A program made the translations under genes and the position numbers. A DNA stretch of 64,000 nucleotides, taken from Castanea sativa. Taxonomy: Eukaryota; Streptophyta; Magnoliopsida; Fagales; Fagaceae. Below the pieces are notes generated by a model. That model searched no databases. It was not told the DNA's origin and saw only the letters and a program-made list of their open reading frames with translations. The stretch covers positions 50,093,636 through 50,157,635 of the forward strand of contig NC_134017.1 of the NCBI RefSeq assembly GCF_040712315.1, given 5' to 3'. Every line of letters starts with the position of its first letter. The first letter of the stretch is position 1. Positions 36,676 through 46,190 of this stretch are shown here, in pieces.

Positions 36676-39600
36676 AATAAAAAATAAAAAATTCCTTTTC
36701 TTTTATATTTTGGATAACTGACTCTTGTTATATACTTAAATGATTAAGAATACTTGGCGAGTGCCTGAAGAATGTTCCATGTTCAAAAGGTAATTATGTA
36801 CCTTTTCAAATCAAATTCTGAGGTATATGCTTCTGTTATCTAGCTGGGCCCTTCTCTTTTGTAATTAAGAAGTGTTTAATTAAATTGTTAGAAATGGTCT
36901 CAAATTCCTATTTGGATTTGGTTTCCCTGGAGTGGAGGGAAAAGGTTTTACATGGTGTGGAAGAGAAGTATTAAAACTCAAGGTAAAAACTAACCAACCT
37001 AACCAACATAACTAACTAAACTAACTAACTAACTAACTAAACTCTAACGGCTACCTAACAGTAAAAACAGAAAATAACTGACATCACAATCTCATGGAAA
37101 GACCAATAGATAGGCTACACGTGTCTAGCACTTAAACAAAACTAAAACTGATTTATTTCTATGACAGAAATGGTCTATTGTGTAGACATGACTGATAACT
37201 TGAGCTTAAGCTACATGTCCTTTTTTTCTCTTCTTCCACCTTGCATTATTACTGTTGCTGCTTCATCTTGGGTTGAATGCATCTCAATAAGAAGTTTCCT
37301 TGGCATGAAAGGAAAAAAGTAATTGAGTATTCTTTATCTATCAAGGAATTGAATTAGAACCTTTTAAATAAGCATTGTTTTCAAAGGGTTTGATGGCTTT
37401 TGTTAAAGGATCCTCTCACATGGAGAGAGGAGAAAAACTTTTTTTTTTTGGTTGATAAATTTGATAATTATAATTGGGGGTGGAGGGATTTGAACCCTAG
37501 TTGTCTCCTTTGGAAATACAAAGAGGTGCTAGTTGAGCTACAAGACTTATGGCAGAGATGAGAACACTCCTAGAAGAACATGAGTTGGGTTTCTCAAATG
37601 GTAGTTTGGTAGATTTTTTTGGGTTGAAAGATTCCCATATTTATGAGTTAAGAGGCTTTGTGAGGGTTTTTTGTGTGAGCACAAGTTTGTGTTTAATTTT
37701 TGAAGATTAATTGACAATGTTTGTAATCTATATCATTGATATTGAATTTTGTTGGCGTTGCCTATGGATGTAGGGTTGGAGTTGGCTGAATCATGTCAAA
37801 TATTGTTATCTTATCTGGATTTTTATTTACTTGTTCATGTGAATGAACTTTGCTAGCTTAGCTCCAATCACAACATAAATATTCCATCTTGTAGAAGACA
37901 ACTACATATATTATTAACAATACAATGGAAATTTCACTGTTGTTCTGTTATGTACTTTATTGTCAATAATATGGTGCTACTTTATGTAGATCGGTATTCA
38001 ATGCATATAAATTGTGGTGGGAACGCTATCACCATTGGAAAGATAATGTATGAAGCGGATAACGACCCAGGTGGTTCAGCAAAATTTTTTCATGAGAAGG
38101 AGAATTGGGGATTCAGTAGCACTGGACATTTTTGGGATGTAGACACTAGCCTAAACGACTACATTGCAAATAATGTATCCATACTCACAATGAATGAGTC
38201 TGAACTATACACAAGTGCACGCCTATCTCCTCTTTCATTCACATATTATGCCCGCTGCTTAGCAAAGGGAACCTATAAAGTGAAACTTCACTTTGCAGAG
38301 ATAGTAATCAGAGACAATAGATCTTTTTACAGTCTTGGAAGGCGGATATTTGATATTTATGTTCAGGTATTCTATCATATTTATTTTTCTCTGTATGTTT
38401 CAGTAGAGGAGTTAATTGAATTAATTTTCTACAGGAAAAACTGGCGTGGAAAGATTTTGATATTGAAAGTTCTGCAAGAGGGGTTGATAAGGCTGTTGTT
38501 AAGGAACATAAAGCAAATGTTATAGATAATGTTTTGATGATTCGCTTTTATTGGGCTGGGAAAGGGACAACAGCTGCTCCAAAGAGAGGAACATATGGTC
38601 CCCTCATATCAGCCATCTCTGTGGAACCAGGTTACTGTATTAGAGGATGAGAATCTTGCTACGGTCCCCGCTCAGATTATTAGATTGATGAACTATAGAA
38701 GCATGGAAGTTTAGCGGACGTTGAACCCCATATTTGTCTGCATTTAGAAAAGACTCAAAACCATGTTAAAAGTGCATTTAGATGGAAGACAACCAAAACT
38801 TTATTATCATCTTCATTTTACAACCTTGCCCTGTGAATTTGTCTTTGAAGATCTATTGCTATCCGGCTTAGATTTTCTGTATGGTGCTAAATAATTAATA
38901 TATTTCAGAATGCAGTCTCATAATCACTATTCTAAGCTACTTGTCTTGTCTGTAGATTTCATTCCTCCTCATGATGGCAAGAAGAAGATATCCATTGTGG
39001 TACTGGTCGGAGCTGTGGTTTTGGTGCTACTCCTCATTTTTATAATTTTGGGCATTCTTTGGTGGAAAGGCTTTTTGGGAGGGAGGACATCAAGGGAAAA
39101 TGGTAATCTGTGCAAATCTTGATGTTGAAATTTGAAAGGGCACTATTCATTTTCTACGACTATGGCAGAAATTTGGAAAAATGTATAGATAAGAATTAGT
39201 TTTAACTTCCCATAACCGCGTTCCAAAGTACAAAGCATGATTTCAGGATTGCAGAGCATATGAACTTTGCATTTGATAATGCGTGGTGATCAGGGCCATT
39301 TAATTCCAACTTTGATGAAAATGATCCAATGGAATTATGCAAAAGAAATTAATACCATTGCTTCTTTTTCTAAAATCTACATAAAAAATAAAAAATGCAT
39401 GGTTGGCTTAAGGTCACTATAGTTAAGCAAATGTCTAAAGATTTGCATAAATCATATTTCCGATAGACAGAAGATTATCAATTTTGAATGAATATATCGT
39501 CGACATGTTCTGAAAATCGCATGAAATTTGGTTTGTTGGTTCAATATTCTTATTTTAGTTTTAAAATGAACTTTTGTTAAGTCTAAAGCACATCTCATTC

Positions 39601-42600
39601 TATGATAAACTAATGAAATATCTCACTTTTCCCCCTGATAAACTACTTGTGATTGAGAAAGTAGCAAAAGACAATCTGAAAAACTTGTGGCTTTCAGTAC
39701 TGGTTCATAAATTTTCCCCCTTCACAGATTCTGTGTGATTTACTACAATATATTGCCATCTAAACTTGTCCTGCTTTAAGATTCATCTAACTAGTCAAGA
39801 GGCATGCAAATATTTGGTTAAAAATTGGTCCTCTTATAATATAAGATGCAGTCTGACATTTTAACCTGATTCATTTGACAGAGTTAAAAGGATTAGATCT
39901 ACAAACTCGTTTTTTTACGTATAGACAAATAAAAGCTGCCACTAATAACTACAATCCTACAAACAAGATTGGGGAAGGTGGTTTTGGATCTGTTTATAAG
40001 GTATATGAATTTTTTTTCCCCTTCCTTTTCTTTTTATTCTCCTTACTGGTCTTTGATGTTTGAAGAGATTCATGATGAAATACAAACTTGAAAATGTTAA
40101 GCAGGGTATACTACTTGATGGTACTGTAATTGCAGTTAAGCAACTTTCACCAAAATCAAAGCAAGGAAGCCGCGAATTTGTGAATGAAACAGGCATGATA
40201 TCTGGTTTACAACATCCAAATCTTGTTAGATTGTATGGATGTTGTATTGAAGGAAAACATTTATTGTTGGTATATGAGTACATGGAAAACAATAGCCTTG
40301 CACATACTTTGTTTGGTAAGTTAATGTTTTATACCTTACCATGCATTTTATATTGACAGCAGAAGAATGAGAACAAACACTAACGATGAATTTCATTGAT
40401 TGTATTCTGAACATCAATCCCAGGCCCTGCGGATGGTCGGTTAAAATTGGACTGGCCTGCAAGGCAAAAAATATGTATTGGCATAGCAAGAGGTCTGGCT
40501 TTCTTGCATGAGGAATCAACTTTGAAAGTTGTTCATAGAGACATCAAAACTACTAATGTGTTGCTTGATAGGGACCTTAACCCTAAGATCTCTGACTTCG
40601 GTTTGGCCAAGCTCAACGAAGAGGAGAACACCCACATTAGCACCAGAATTGCTGGAACAATGTGAGTTACCTTCCTTTCTTTTGCCTCCTCCTTACTTCC
40701 TTCCGGAATCTTTTTTCCCTATTGTCTTCTATTTCATCACATCTGCAGAGCTTGTTTATGAGGTATTGTGAATAGATGTTGATCTGATAGGTCTGTAGTC
40801 TTGAGTTGCTCCTCTGAAAGAATATCAGAATATGACAGCAATGAAATCTCTGCTCTTAAGACAAGTAGAGAAAATACTGTCAGTAGAGTGTTCGCCAAAG
40901 TCCTTAACAAAATTTTGTGTGTTTGGCATCTGTTAAAGATACTAGTTTATTACGGCTAACTATGTGTAATGGCTCAAGAAGCCAATAGGCCAATATATCG
41001 TATAGCCCATACAGGGTTAATCCCAACTCCTATAATCAATATATGATATCATTGTAATTGTTACAAGCCATTGTCAAAGTCACGTGCCCCATGTACTAGT
41101 TAGTTTTCATCTCACACGCCTCTACATGCGGCACACATCGGTTCAAAATTGATGATGCCATCATGACACGTCACATTTTGGTCTAGCCAACTTCATTAGT
41201 TCAATCCTATCCATGTCAACAGTGACGTAAGCATGCGTGCCATGTCAACAGCCAGGTCAGCCATATTTGCCACGTTAGAGTCACACTCTTGCCTTGTCAT
41301 TCTTTGCCATGTCACTTGCACATCAACTCCACTTCCAGCAGTCTTTGCCGCATCAGCAATCGTTACTACGTCATTAGTATCCATTATACTATCTGAACCA
41401 ATGTTGACCTGAACCGATTTGAGCCAGATTCAACACTTACTAAACCGAACCTTTGACTACAATTGACCATTGACTTTCCTTGCCTTGATCATTAACTTTG
41501 ACTTTGACCAATTGTCCAAGGTTCACTTTAGTTTTTTCAATTATGCCTATCCAAAGTCGATTTTTGCATACATTTTGATTTTGGGTCTATTTTTCCATAT
41601 GGCTCTTACATCCCTGAAATTTGATCATATCTCCTTTTGGGTTCACTTATACACAAAATTCACCAACTCACTCACATACTCATTCCATATTGGGTCTGAT
41701 CCACGATCCCTCCAATGCAGCCATTCATGGACACTTTCATGTATCATTCAATGCATCTTCGAGGGATCTTCCCAAGTTTATGTTCCAAACTCAAAACATC
41801 GTCAAACCTCTACCTTGAATTTGAGAGAAAGTGTTGAAGATATTAGTTTATTATGGGTTACTATGTGTAATGGTACAAGAGGTCCAATACATGGAATTTT
41901 CCACACTAAATTCAAACAATTTATTATATACACTTAAAAAAAATATAAGAAATAAGATCCATGTTCATTTTTATAGCTTATGTGCATAACTACAGAAATA
42001 ATCAATGCAAAGTCGCAACAATATTGAATGCATGATATGATGCAGGACAAAACTCTAAAATGGGAATGTGTTTAGGAAACAGAATGAAGAATAAAACAAA
42101 ATTAATATGACCTAACAATCAACATTTAGGCTTTGTTTTAAAGAAAAATTTAGGTATAAGTCCTTAGGTGTTGTATCTTAAGTTCCCCAATCAAATTCAA
42201 CCACGTGACTGCATGGCCAAGAGGCCACATAGTTGAATTTAATTGTCCTTAGCGGAGGATAACATTGTTTGTACTGCATTTGTTAACGCAAACATCTTGT
42301 TGAATTTATTTTGAGAACCTAAGATTTAACAAAAAATATACCTCAGTTTTGCCCTTGTTTGGAATCAACACCACAGCAATGAGAATAGAAATATAGATTT
42401 AAATTTTTTTTTTTAATATATATACAAGATAGAAATTTTACTCTAGTCTAATATAAGTGTATATGAGTGTAAAACTTCCTCTTAGAGACTTGCCTTTTAA
42501 CTCTTGCCCGCTACACCCTACAAGCATTTATACTTGTGAAGTGATCATCACATTCAAGGTGCACAGTTGTAGAAATATATACTCTATGAATCATTACTTA

Positions 42601-44648
42601 CGGTTTCTTGAAATCACTACTAAACATAATAGAATGAATGATAGGAACTCAAGAATCACCACATTGGCTTGCATGTAATGAGAAACGACTATTAGAAGAA
42701 AAATTAATAATCCGAATTTCATTAATCTATTATCCCGAGATTTTATAATTGGCTTTCCAATTTATATCCTACATGGAAAGAAAGTAAACCCATAATGAGA
42801 TTACATAAAATATATAAATAAAAATCAACATCAACATCAATTAGGTCCAACAAAATCAATTAGCACTAATAGCTATAATTTTGCGTTCACACCACAGTAT
42901 CAACCCCCCCCCCCCCTCCCCCAAAACCAATTTAAAAAATAAAAAAGAGAATGATAATCATAATTTGGCAGTTTAGAAGAGCATTAGTGTTTACTTTTAA
43001 TTATATGACTTTTTTAATGAGTCATGTGACTAGTTTAAATAATACACATTAATAGTCTTATAAATAGCCACCTAAGGGTTGTAGCAAGATAACTCCAAAC
43101 CAGTTTGAAACCTTGTCCTTTCTTTAAATCTTAATTTTGTTATTTTGTTTTCACATCTAGTCGAATGAAACTAAACTCACTTATGATTATGGTGGCTTTA
43201 TTAATTACATTATTGCATGCATAACACTTGATTAAATAATTTGGTGCTTGGAAATCGACTGATGTTTGCCTTGTTGGATTTAGAAGTGCATAAGATCATA
43301 GTAGTGAACTAAATATAATGGCTTAATGCATGTGTTGAAGAGGTTACATGGCACCAGAATATGCACTACGAGGTTATTTAACCAACAAAGCAGATGTTTT
43401 CAGTTTTGGAGTTGTTGCATTGGAAATTGTAGCTGGGAAGAACAACATGAAATATCAACCAAACGAGAACTTTGTATGCCTTCTAGATAAGGTAAACTAC
43501 ATCCTTTTATGTTCTTTTGAAACTTGTGGCTACGGGTAAACTATGAAGTACGAACCCAGGTTGCTTCTTTTGTAACTACCACATTTGACTTGGTCAAGCT
43601 GGAAAACAAATGTTATATAATTTAGTTTGAAGTGTCTAACCCAGTAATGTGCGGCTAGAATTGGGGAAGCAGTATATTTGCTTGCATCTTCAACGTTCAA
43701 CCTGCATACCTAATTTCTCGAGTCTTCATTGCTATCAAAGTGATGTGCTAAAATGTGTTAATGTCTCGTTATAATTTTTCAACACACTAGAAATGCGATA
43801 CCTCAAACTGTGAATTTAATATTAAATTGTATTTAGTGTTATACAGGTGTGTACTGAGTCCTACATTGGGAGTTTATTTGGTAAATCTTGGGTGTTTTAA
43901 GTGATTATGAAGAGTTCCCATTACAACTTGAGTAGTCTTTTTGGGATAAGCACAAATATGTTTTGGTGATTGAATTGTTTGAGTAGTCTCCTTAACATGC
44001 TTTCTACTCTCTAGACTCCAGTGACTAGAGTAACGTCACTTTCACCATTGACACCGCTTCTACTATGCACCAATCACAACAGCCTGTACCAGTAATTATA
44101 AAAAAAAAAAAAAAATTGTGAAATTGATATGTCCCTAGGTTTTTTTTTTAATTATTTTTTTTTTCATTTAAATTGGTATCCTATTGTTTGCTTACTTGGA
44201 GAACAACATAAATTGATAAAAGCAAAATCGAATAGTGTATTTATTTATTTATTTTTTTTAAGTTTCCTTTTCACTTCCATTAACTCTTCCTTTGTCACCC
44301 CAGGCTATTGTTTTACAACAGAAAGGGATTTTGATGGAGTTGGTAGATCCTGAATTGGGTTCTGAGTTCAGTAAGGAAGAGGTACTTAAAATGATTAAAG
44401 TAGCTTTATTATGCACTAATCCATCCCCAGCACCTAGGCCTACCATGACTGCGGTAGTGAGCATGCTTGAAGGCGGGACAGTTGTTGATGAATTGAACAT
44501 CGATCCAAGTATTTATGGTAATAATGAATGGCGGTTTGAAGCCTTAAGAAACCAACTTGGTCAAAGCCCACAACCAAGCTCAAGGGAAAGTCAGAACTTT
44601 GCTCAGTCATCAAATGCAACATGGATGGGCTCTTCTACATCTGCCTAG
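24599..44648 (+). CDS. LRR-malectin receptor-like serine/threonine kinase, LRR-VIII-2 subfamily (24 exons)
   Basis: A predicted plasma-membrane receptor kinase that senses an extracellular ligand and signals by Ser/Thr phosphorylation. Relatives are the At1g53430 and At3g14840 types; the ligand is unknown. Exons: 24599-24692, 32534-32711, 33176-33247, 33338-33406, 33658-33729, 34033-34104, 34232-34303, 34423-34494, 34586-34657, 34770-34841, 34934-35005, 35347-35415, 35760-35825, 36395-36457, 36548-36586, 36749-36789, 37990-38366, 38435-38630, 38956-39102, 39882-40000, 40105-40315, 40424-40661, 43341-43491, 44304-44648. All introns are GT-AG and phases agree; the total is 2979 nt, 992 residues, with no internal stop. 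Order: signal peptide (1 to ~27), LRRs (~91-371), malectin (~399-589), transmembrane helix (~601-624), kinase (~660-940). Lys690, HRD Asp788 and DFG Asp806 are present, so it should be an active RD kinase. Odd points: intron 1 is 7.8 kb and intron 22 is 2.7 kb, both full of repeats. The usual LLDW at the end of exon 23 reads LLDK. Confidence 0.92.
24735..24818. repeat. (CT)n-(TA)n microsatellite in intron 1
   Basis: CT runs followed by TA repeats begin about 40 bp after the exon 1 donor. Confidence 0.95.
24930..25499. other. GC-richer intron 1 segment of unknown origin
   Basis: The segment is richer in GC than its surroundings. On the minus strand an open stretch of 95 codons (25452-25165) begins MGFTAANEG and is rich in Ser, Pro and Lys. 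The composition resembles a plastid transit peptide or a captured gene fragment, but no family is recognised and there is no conserved domain. It could equally be chance. Confidence 0.3.
25503..25975. mobile_element. Tourist/PIF-Harbinger-type MITE in intron 1
   Basis: The inverted ends GGGTCTGTTTCGTTGG and CCAACCAAACATAACC (reverse complement GGTTATGTTTGGTTGG) are flanked by TTA at 25500-25502 and 25976-25978. A 3-bp TTA/TAA duplication is the hallmark of the group. Length 473 bp. Confidence 0.82.
25979..27005. mobile_element. About 1-kb MULE-like element with AAGCATTC ends
   Basis: The left end AAAGCATTCCTATCCG and the right end ATCCCAATGAGAATGCTCTTA are inverted relatives. Inside, 26340-26660 is GC-rich and contains the phrase GATCAACCCAAATCCAAAAC twice (26383, 26525) with CCACGGCC stretches. 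That resembles captured genomic sequence in Pack-MULEs, but no gene is identified. The element directly abuts the Tourist MITE. Similar left ends start at 28206, 31442 and 31997. Confidence 0.6.
26832..26883. repeat. Perfect 24-bp hairpin with 4-nt loop
   Basis: The arm at 26832-26855 (starting CAATTGTGCTACAGTACC) is exactly complementary to 26860-26883 across the loop AATG. It lies in the right part of the MULE-like element, followed by a T run. Confidence 0.95.
27094..27272 (+). mobile_element. tRNA-derived SINE with target duplication (family C)
   Basis: It has an A-box-like GGCATAGTGGCTTG at about 27108 and a B-box-like GTTCGAGTCCC at about 27168, then a tRNA-unrelated body and a poly(A) tail ending at 27272. 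Flanking 16-bp repeats AAGTATCGGAGAGAGC (27078-27093) and AAGTATCAAAGAGAGC (27273-27288) differ at two bases. It lies in intron 1 of the receptor kinase. Confidence 0.85.
27289..28205. other. AT-rich intron 1 sequence
   Basis: No open frame of note and no inverted ends. A short GC-richer patch is at 27420-27480. The rest is AT-rich. Confidence 0.45.
28206..29703. mobile_element. MULE-like element of the AGCATT family, split by a solo LTR
   Basis: It starts TAAGAGCATTTGCATTGGTG and continues as AT-rich sequence, then the solo LTR (28361-29226), then a C/A-rich block (29260-29500) with many AACCACC and CCAAC phrases and a GA-rich end. The right terminus was not found. The minus-strand ORF at 29500-29754 is low-complexity. 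Confidence 0.4.
28361..29226. mobile_element. Solo LTR with 5-bp target duplication
   Basis: The 866-bp unit starts TGTAGTGTTTTAGACC and ends GAATCTAACA, between TAACA at 28356-28360 and TAACA at 29227-29231. There is no internal region. It contains a CGATCGATCGAATC / CGATTGATCGAG pair near 29028-29060. Confidence 0.85.
29947..30115 (+). mobile_element. tRNA-derived SINE, family B, copy 1
   Basis: GGGTTCCAGTTAGCTCAACT (A box TAGCTCAACTGGTAAA), then GGGTTCAATCTCC (B box), then a body with TTGGTCTGATGA and GAGTTGAAACTCTC, and an A tail. Confidence 0.75.
30340..30515 (-). mobile_element. SINE, family A, copy 2
   Basis: On the minus strand it runs from the GCAAACCCTTGGTGCGATGG head to the TATACTTTGA-like body and TCTATCTTGTATAAAA tail. 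It matches copies at 11233, 31180 and 42405. Confidence 0.7.
30829..30992 (+). mobile_element. tRNA-derived SINE, family B, copy 2
   Basis: Duplicate of copy 1 inside the second tandem unit. TAGCTCAATCGGTAAAG and AAGGTTCAATCTC are the box A and B positions. Ends in an A run. Confidence 0.75.
31180..31335 (-). mobile_element. SINE, family A, copy 3
   Basis: Same arrangement in the second tandem unit. The B-box-like GGGATTCAAGTCTC is near 31250 on the minus strand. Confidence 0.7.
31409..32533. other. Last part of intron 1, with two repeated element heads
   Basis: TTAGAGCATTCACGTTAGTA (31435) and TTAGAGCATTCGCATTAGCA (31997) start two direct copies sharing CGTGCAAAAATTTATG. A CT run is at 32161-32178. 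No exon is visible before 32534. Confidence 0.5.
32534..32711 (+). CDS. Exon 2: N-terminal cap before the LRRs
   Basis: Encodes the [18 protein letters not shown] region, then DPC, and an FCNCSY-CHVIGL cysteine cap, the conserved N-terminal block of LRR-VIII-2 kinases. Acceptor CATGCAG, donor GTACGT, ending in phase 2. Confidence 0.9.
32995..33130 (+). mobile_element. Probable SINE in intron 2
   Basis: A GC-richer block starts near ACCCCGGGTGGGAG, with TTTAGTGGTGAAACAC and GGTTCGTCCCC suggesting A and B boxes, and ends in an A run at 33121-33129. Its tRNA relation is looser than in the other families. Confidence 0.5.
33176..36789 (+). CDS. Exons 3-16: leucine-rich repeats and linker
   Basis: Twelve exons (3-14), mostly exactly 72 nt with a few of 69, 66 or 63, each encode one LRR of about 24 residues with the L--L-L--N-LSG-IP pattern. 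Examples are [36 protein letters not shown] and [17 protein letters not shown]. One-exon-per-repeat structure with phase-2 introns is typical of this subfamily. Exons 15 and 16 (39 and 41 nt) make the linker ending [11 protein letters not shown] before the malectin domain. All joins are in phase. Introns hold a SINE (after exon 4) and a MITE (after exon 5). Confidence 0.9.
33476..33595 (+). mobile_element. SINE, family B, copy 3 (intron 4)
   Basis: TAGCTCAACTAGTAAAG and GGGATTCAATCCC match the box regions of copies 1 and 2. It lacks the long A tail and lies between LRR exons 4 and 5 of the receptor kinase. Confidence 0.7.
33768..33955. mobile_element. MITE in intron 5
   Basis: AAATGCTAGAGCTACTACC with AAAGCTTACAAA at the left is mirrored by the reverse complement of the right end (AATGATAGAAATACTAC, AGAGCTTACAAAC). 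About 185 bp, non-coding. Confidence 0.7.
36790..37989. other. Intron 16 with LTR-like and SINE-like debris
   Basis: A run of AACTAACTAACTAA lies at 37010-37040. TTGGCGTTGCCTATGGATGT near 37753 resembles the R-U5 part of copia LTRs. Boundaries are not resolved. Confidence 0.35.
37440..37555 (-). mobile_element. tRNA-like SINE on the minus strand (intron 16)
   Basis: On the minus strand TAGCTCAACTAGCACCTC (box A) is followed by AGGGTTCAAATCCC (box B), then a short body and an A-run tail (the T run at 37440-37449 on +). Confidence 0.6.
37990..38630 (+). CDS. Exons 17-18: malectin domain
   Basis: Exon 17 (37990-38366) begins with HINCGG, then the FSSTGHFWD stretch, [19 protein letters not shown] and the [11 protein letters not shown] strand with RRIFDIYVQ. 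Exon 18 (38435-38630) encodes DFDI, the RFYWAGKGT strand and [11 protein letters not shown]. Together they form one malectin domain, a fold related to carbohydrate binding. It lies outside the membrane. Confidence 0.92.
38956..39102 (+). CDS. Exon 19: transmembrane segment
   Basis: Lys-rich KKK is followed by about 24 hydrophobic residues ([24 protein letters not shown]) and then WWKGFLGGR. This gives a single-pass type I membrane protein with the kinase in the cytoplasm. Acceptor TGTAG, donor GGTAAT, phase 1. Confidence 0.9.
39882..40661 (+). CDS. Exons 20-22: kinase N-lobe and catalytic loop
   Basis: Exon 20 holds the P-loop [10 protein letters not shown]. Exon 21 has IAVKQLS with the ATP-binding Lys, [10 protein letters not shown] (helix C) and [13 protein letters not shown] (hinge). 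Exon 22 has [19 protein letters not shown] and ends at the activation-loop AGT. Catalytic residues are all present. Confidence 0.93.
40662..43340 (+). other. Intron 22 of the receptor kinase
   Basis: Between exon 22 and exon 23. It holds two diverged copies of a 60-bp block (40932 and 41831: GATACTAGTTTATTACGG and GATATTAGTTTATTATGG), possibly LTR heads of an old element. It also holds the SINE-A copy 4 and a segment alignable with the left paralogue's intron (42350-43340). Confidence 0.6.
42405..42570 (-). mobile_element. SINE, family A, copy 4 (intron 22)
   Basis: TATACAAGATAGAAATTTTA and AAGTGTATATGAGTGTAAAA on + match the other copies. It lies in the large intron before exon 23. It is absent at the corresponding place in the left paralogue. 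Confidence 0.7.
43341..44648 (+). CDS. Exons 23-24: kinase C-lobe and tail
   Basis: Exon 23 (43341-43491) has [20 protein letters not shown] and [14 protein letters not shown]. Its acceptor reads GAAG, so the spliced residue is Ile (GTIGY) where the left paralogue gives Met. Exon 24 (44304-44648) has [13 protein letters not shown], the [18 protein letters not shown] stretch and a Ser-rich tail ending GSSTSA and TAG. Confidence 0.92.
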
Positions 44649-45105
44649 GATCTCTTTTCAACTAATCTTGACTCTCGGTAATATAAGCACCTAAGTATGC
44701 TACTGCCCCAGGTTATGTGACAATCATAGTGCTTGTTTATTAATGATAAGAAAGTATATATATGTTTGTTTCACTATTTGGAAGAGCTCAAAAAAATCAG
44801 CAACGCAACCTGAACGGCTTATTATTGGGGTCCCTTATTTGGAAGAGCTCTAGATATCTTCTTAAAAATATATGTAGTTTCAACTCCAACATTTCTGTGT
44901 GAGAGTAAACTGAAATTATTTTCACAAATTTTATTTTTCTTATATTTTGTAGAATTGATTCCTTTAGATGACTATATATATGTTACCTTACATATCTGTA
45001 CTCTAAAATCTTGATTCTCGGTAATGTAAGCATGCCACTGCTACCATCCAGCTTATGCGACTGGCGAAGTGCGTGTCTAATGGTAGCAAACTATATGTGC
45101 TTGCT
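44649..45105 (+). other. 3' UTR/flank of the receptor kinase, internally duplicated
   Basis: CTTGACTCTCGGTAATATAA after the stop recurs as CTTGATTCTCGGTAATGTAA at 45010. The same pattern is downstream of the left paralogue, so the internal duplication predates the gene duplication. A poly(A) signal cannot be fixed. Confidence 0.5.
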
Positions 45106-45709
45106 TAAGATCATTCACGTCCGGATTCTTAAAATATTTGCTATTTTACACTTTAAAAAGCTACTTTGTCAATTTTACCACACAATTTCATAACTCACCT
45201 AACATCTCAGTTTTTATTTTGACATACAATTCATTAAAATAATATAAACTAGCCCAGGAAAAATATAAACAACTCATTTCTCTCTCTCTCTCTCTCTCCC
45301 CAAAGCATTCACAGCTAGGTTTGTTAAAAAAAAAAAAAACTATTTTAGCACAAAAAAAGTTACTTTATCTACTTTACAACACCATTTTACGATTCACTCA
45401 ACATTCCATTTCTTATTTTTCACATCACATCCAACATTATTAAATATTTTGTTCATTTAACTTGCTTTCTCTTCCTCACCCATAGTCATTTCTCTCTCTT
45501 CCTCATTGTCTCTCTCTTCACCCATAGTTTCTCTCTCTTCCTCACTATCTCTATCTTCACCCATAGTCGTTTGTCTCTCTCTCTCTCTCTCCTCACCATC
45601 TCTCTCTTCAACCACAATCAAAACCCATCCCAAAACCAAACCCCATAGCAAAAGTAAATAAATAACCTCAACCATTGGAGCCACCACTGCTTGGATTACC
45701 ACCACCAGT
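45106..45709. other. Repeat element end with CT-rich tract
   Basis: TAAGATCATTCACGTCCGGA and a further copy GCATTCACAGC (45304) resemble the AGCATT family heads. A CT-rich tract at 45470-45610 is low-complexity and gives spurious ORFs on the minus strand. Confidence 0.4.
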
Positions 45710-46190
45710 AATCACAAAATAGTTAGCAAACTTTTCCATAAAATATAAAGTTTTCCCATAAAACATACAAACTTTCCCATCAAAATATACATATTTTTCA
45801 TAAAATATATAGAACTTCTCATAAAATATACAGATTTTGTCACAAAATTAACGTACAAACCTTCATATCGAATGTATGAAATTTCACACAAAGTGTACAA
45901 ATTTTTACACAAAATATACAGATTTTCCCGATAACTATACAAGATTTCCTAATAAATATAGACTTTTTGCAAAACGTACAAACTTTTCCATGGAACTATA
46001 GACTTTTCAATAAGATATACAGGCTTCCACACAAAATCTATAAACTTCCCATAGAAAATACATATTTATACAGAGTTTTCCCTAATATATAGAGACATTT
46101 TCATATAACATACAAACTTTCCCACCAAGATATACAGGCTTTTTCATAAAATATATACACTTTCCCGTAAAATACAAAGATTTTATCACA
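45710..46190. repeat. AT-rich minisatellite, left part
   Basis: About twenty variable units of roughly 20-30 bp with the theme ACAAACTTTCCCATAAAATA. The array stops at 46190 where an LTR-like insertion begins and restarts at 51703. Confidence 0.85.

Noticed and set aside
41196..41937. Open frames in intron 22 (for example 41470-41937)
   Set aside because: They have no recognisable domain, lie within a spliced intron between well-supported exons, and are flanked by LTR-like debris.
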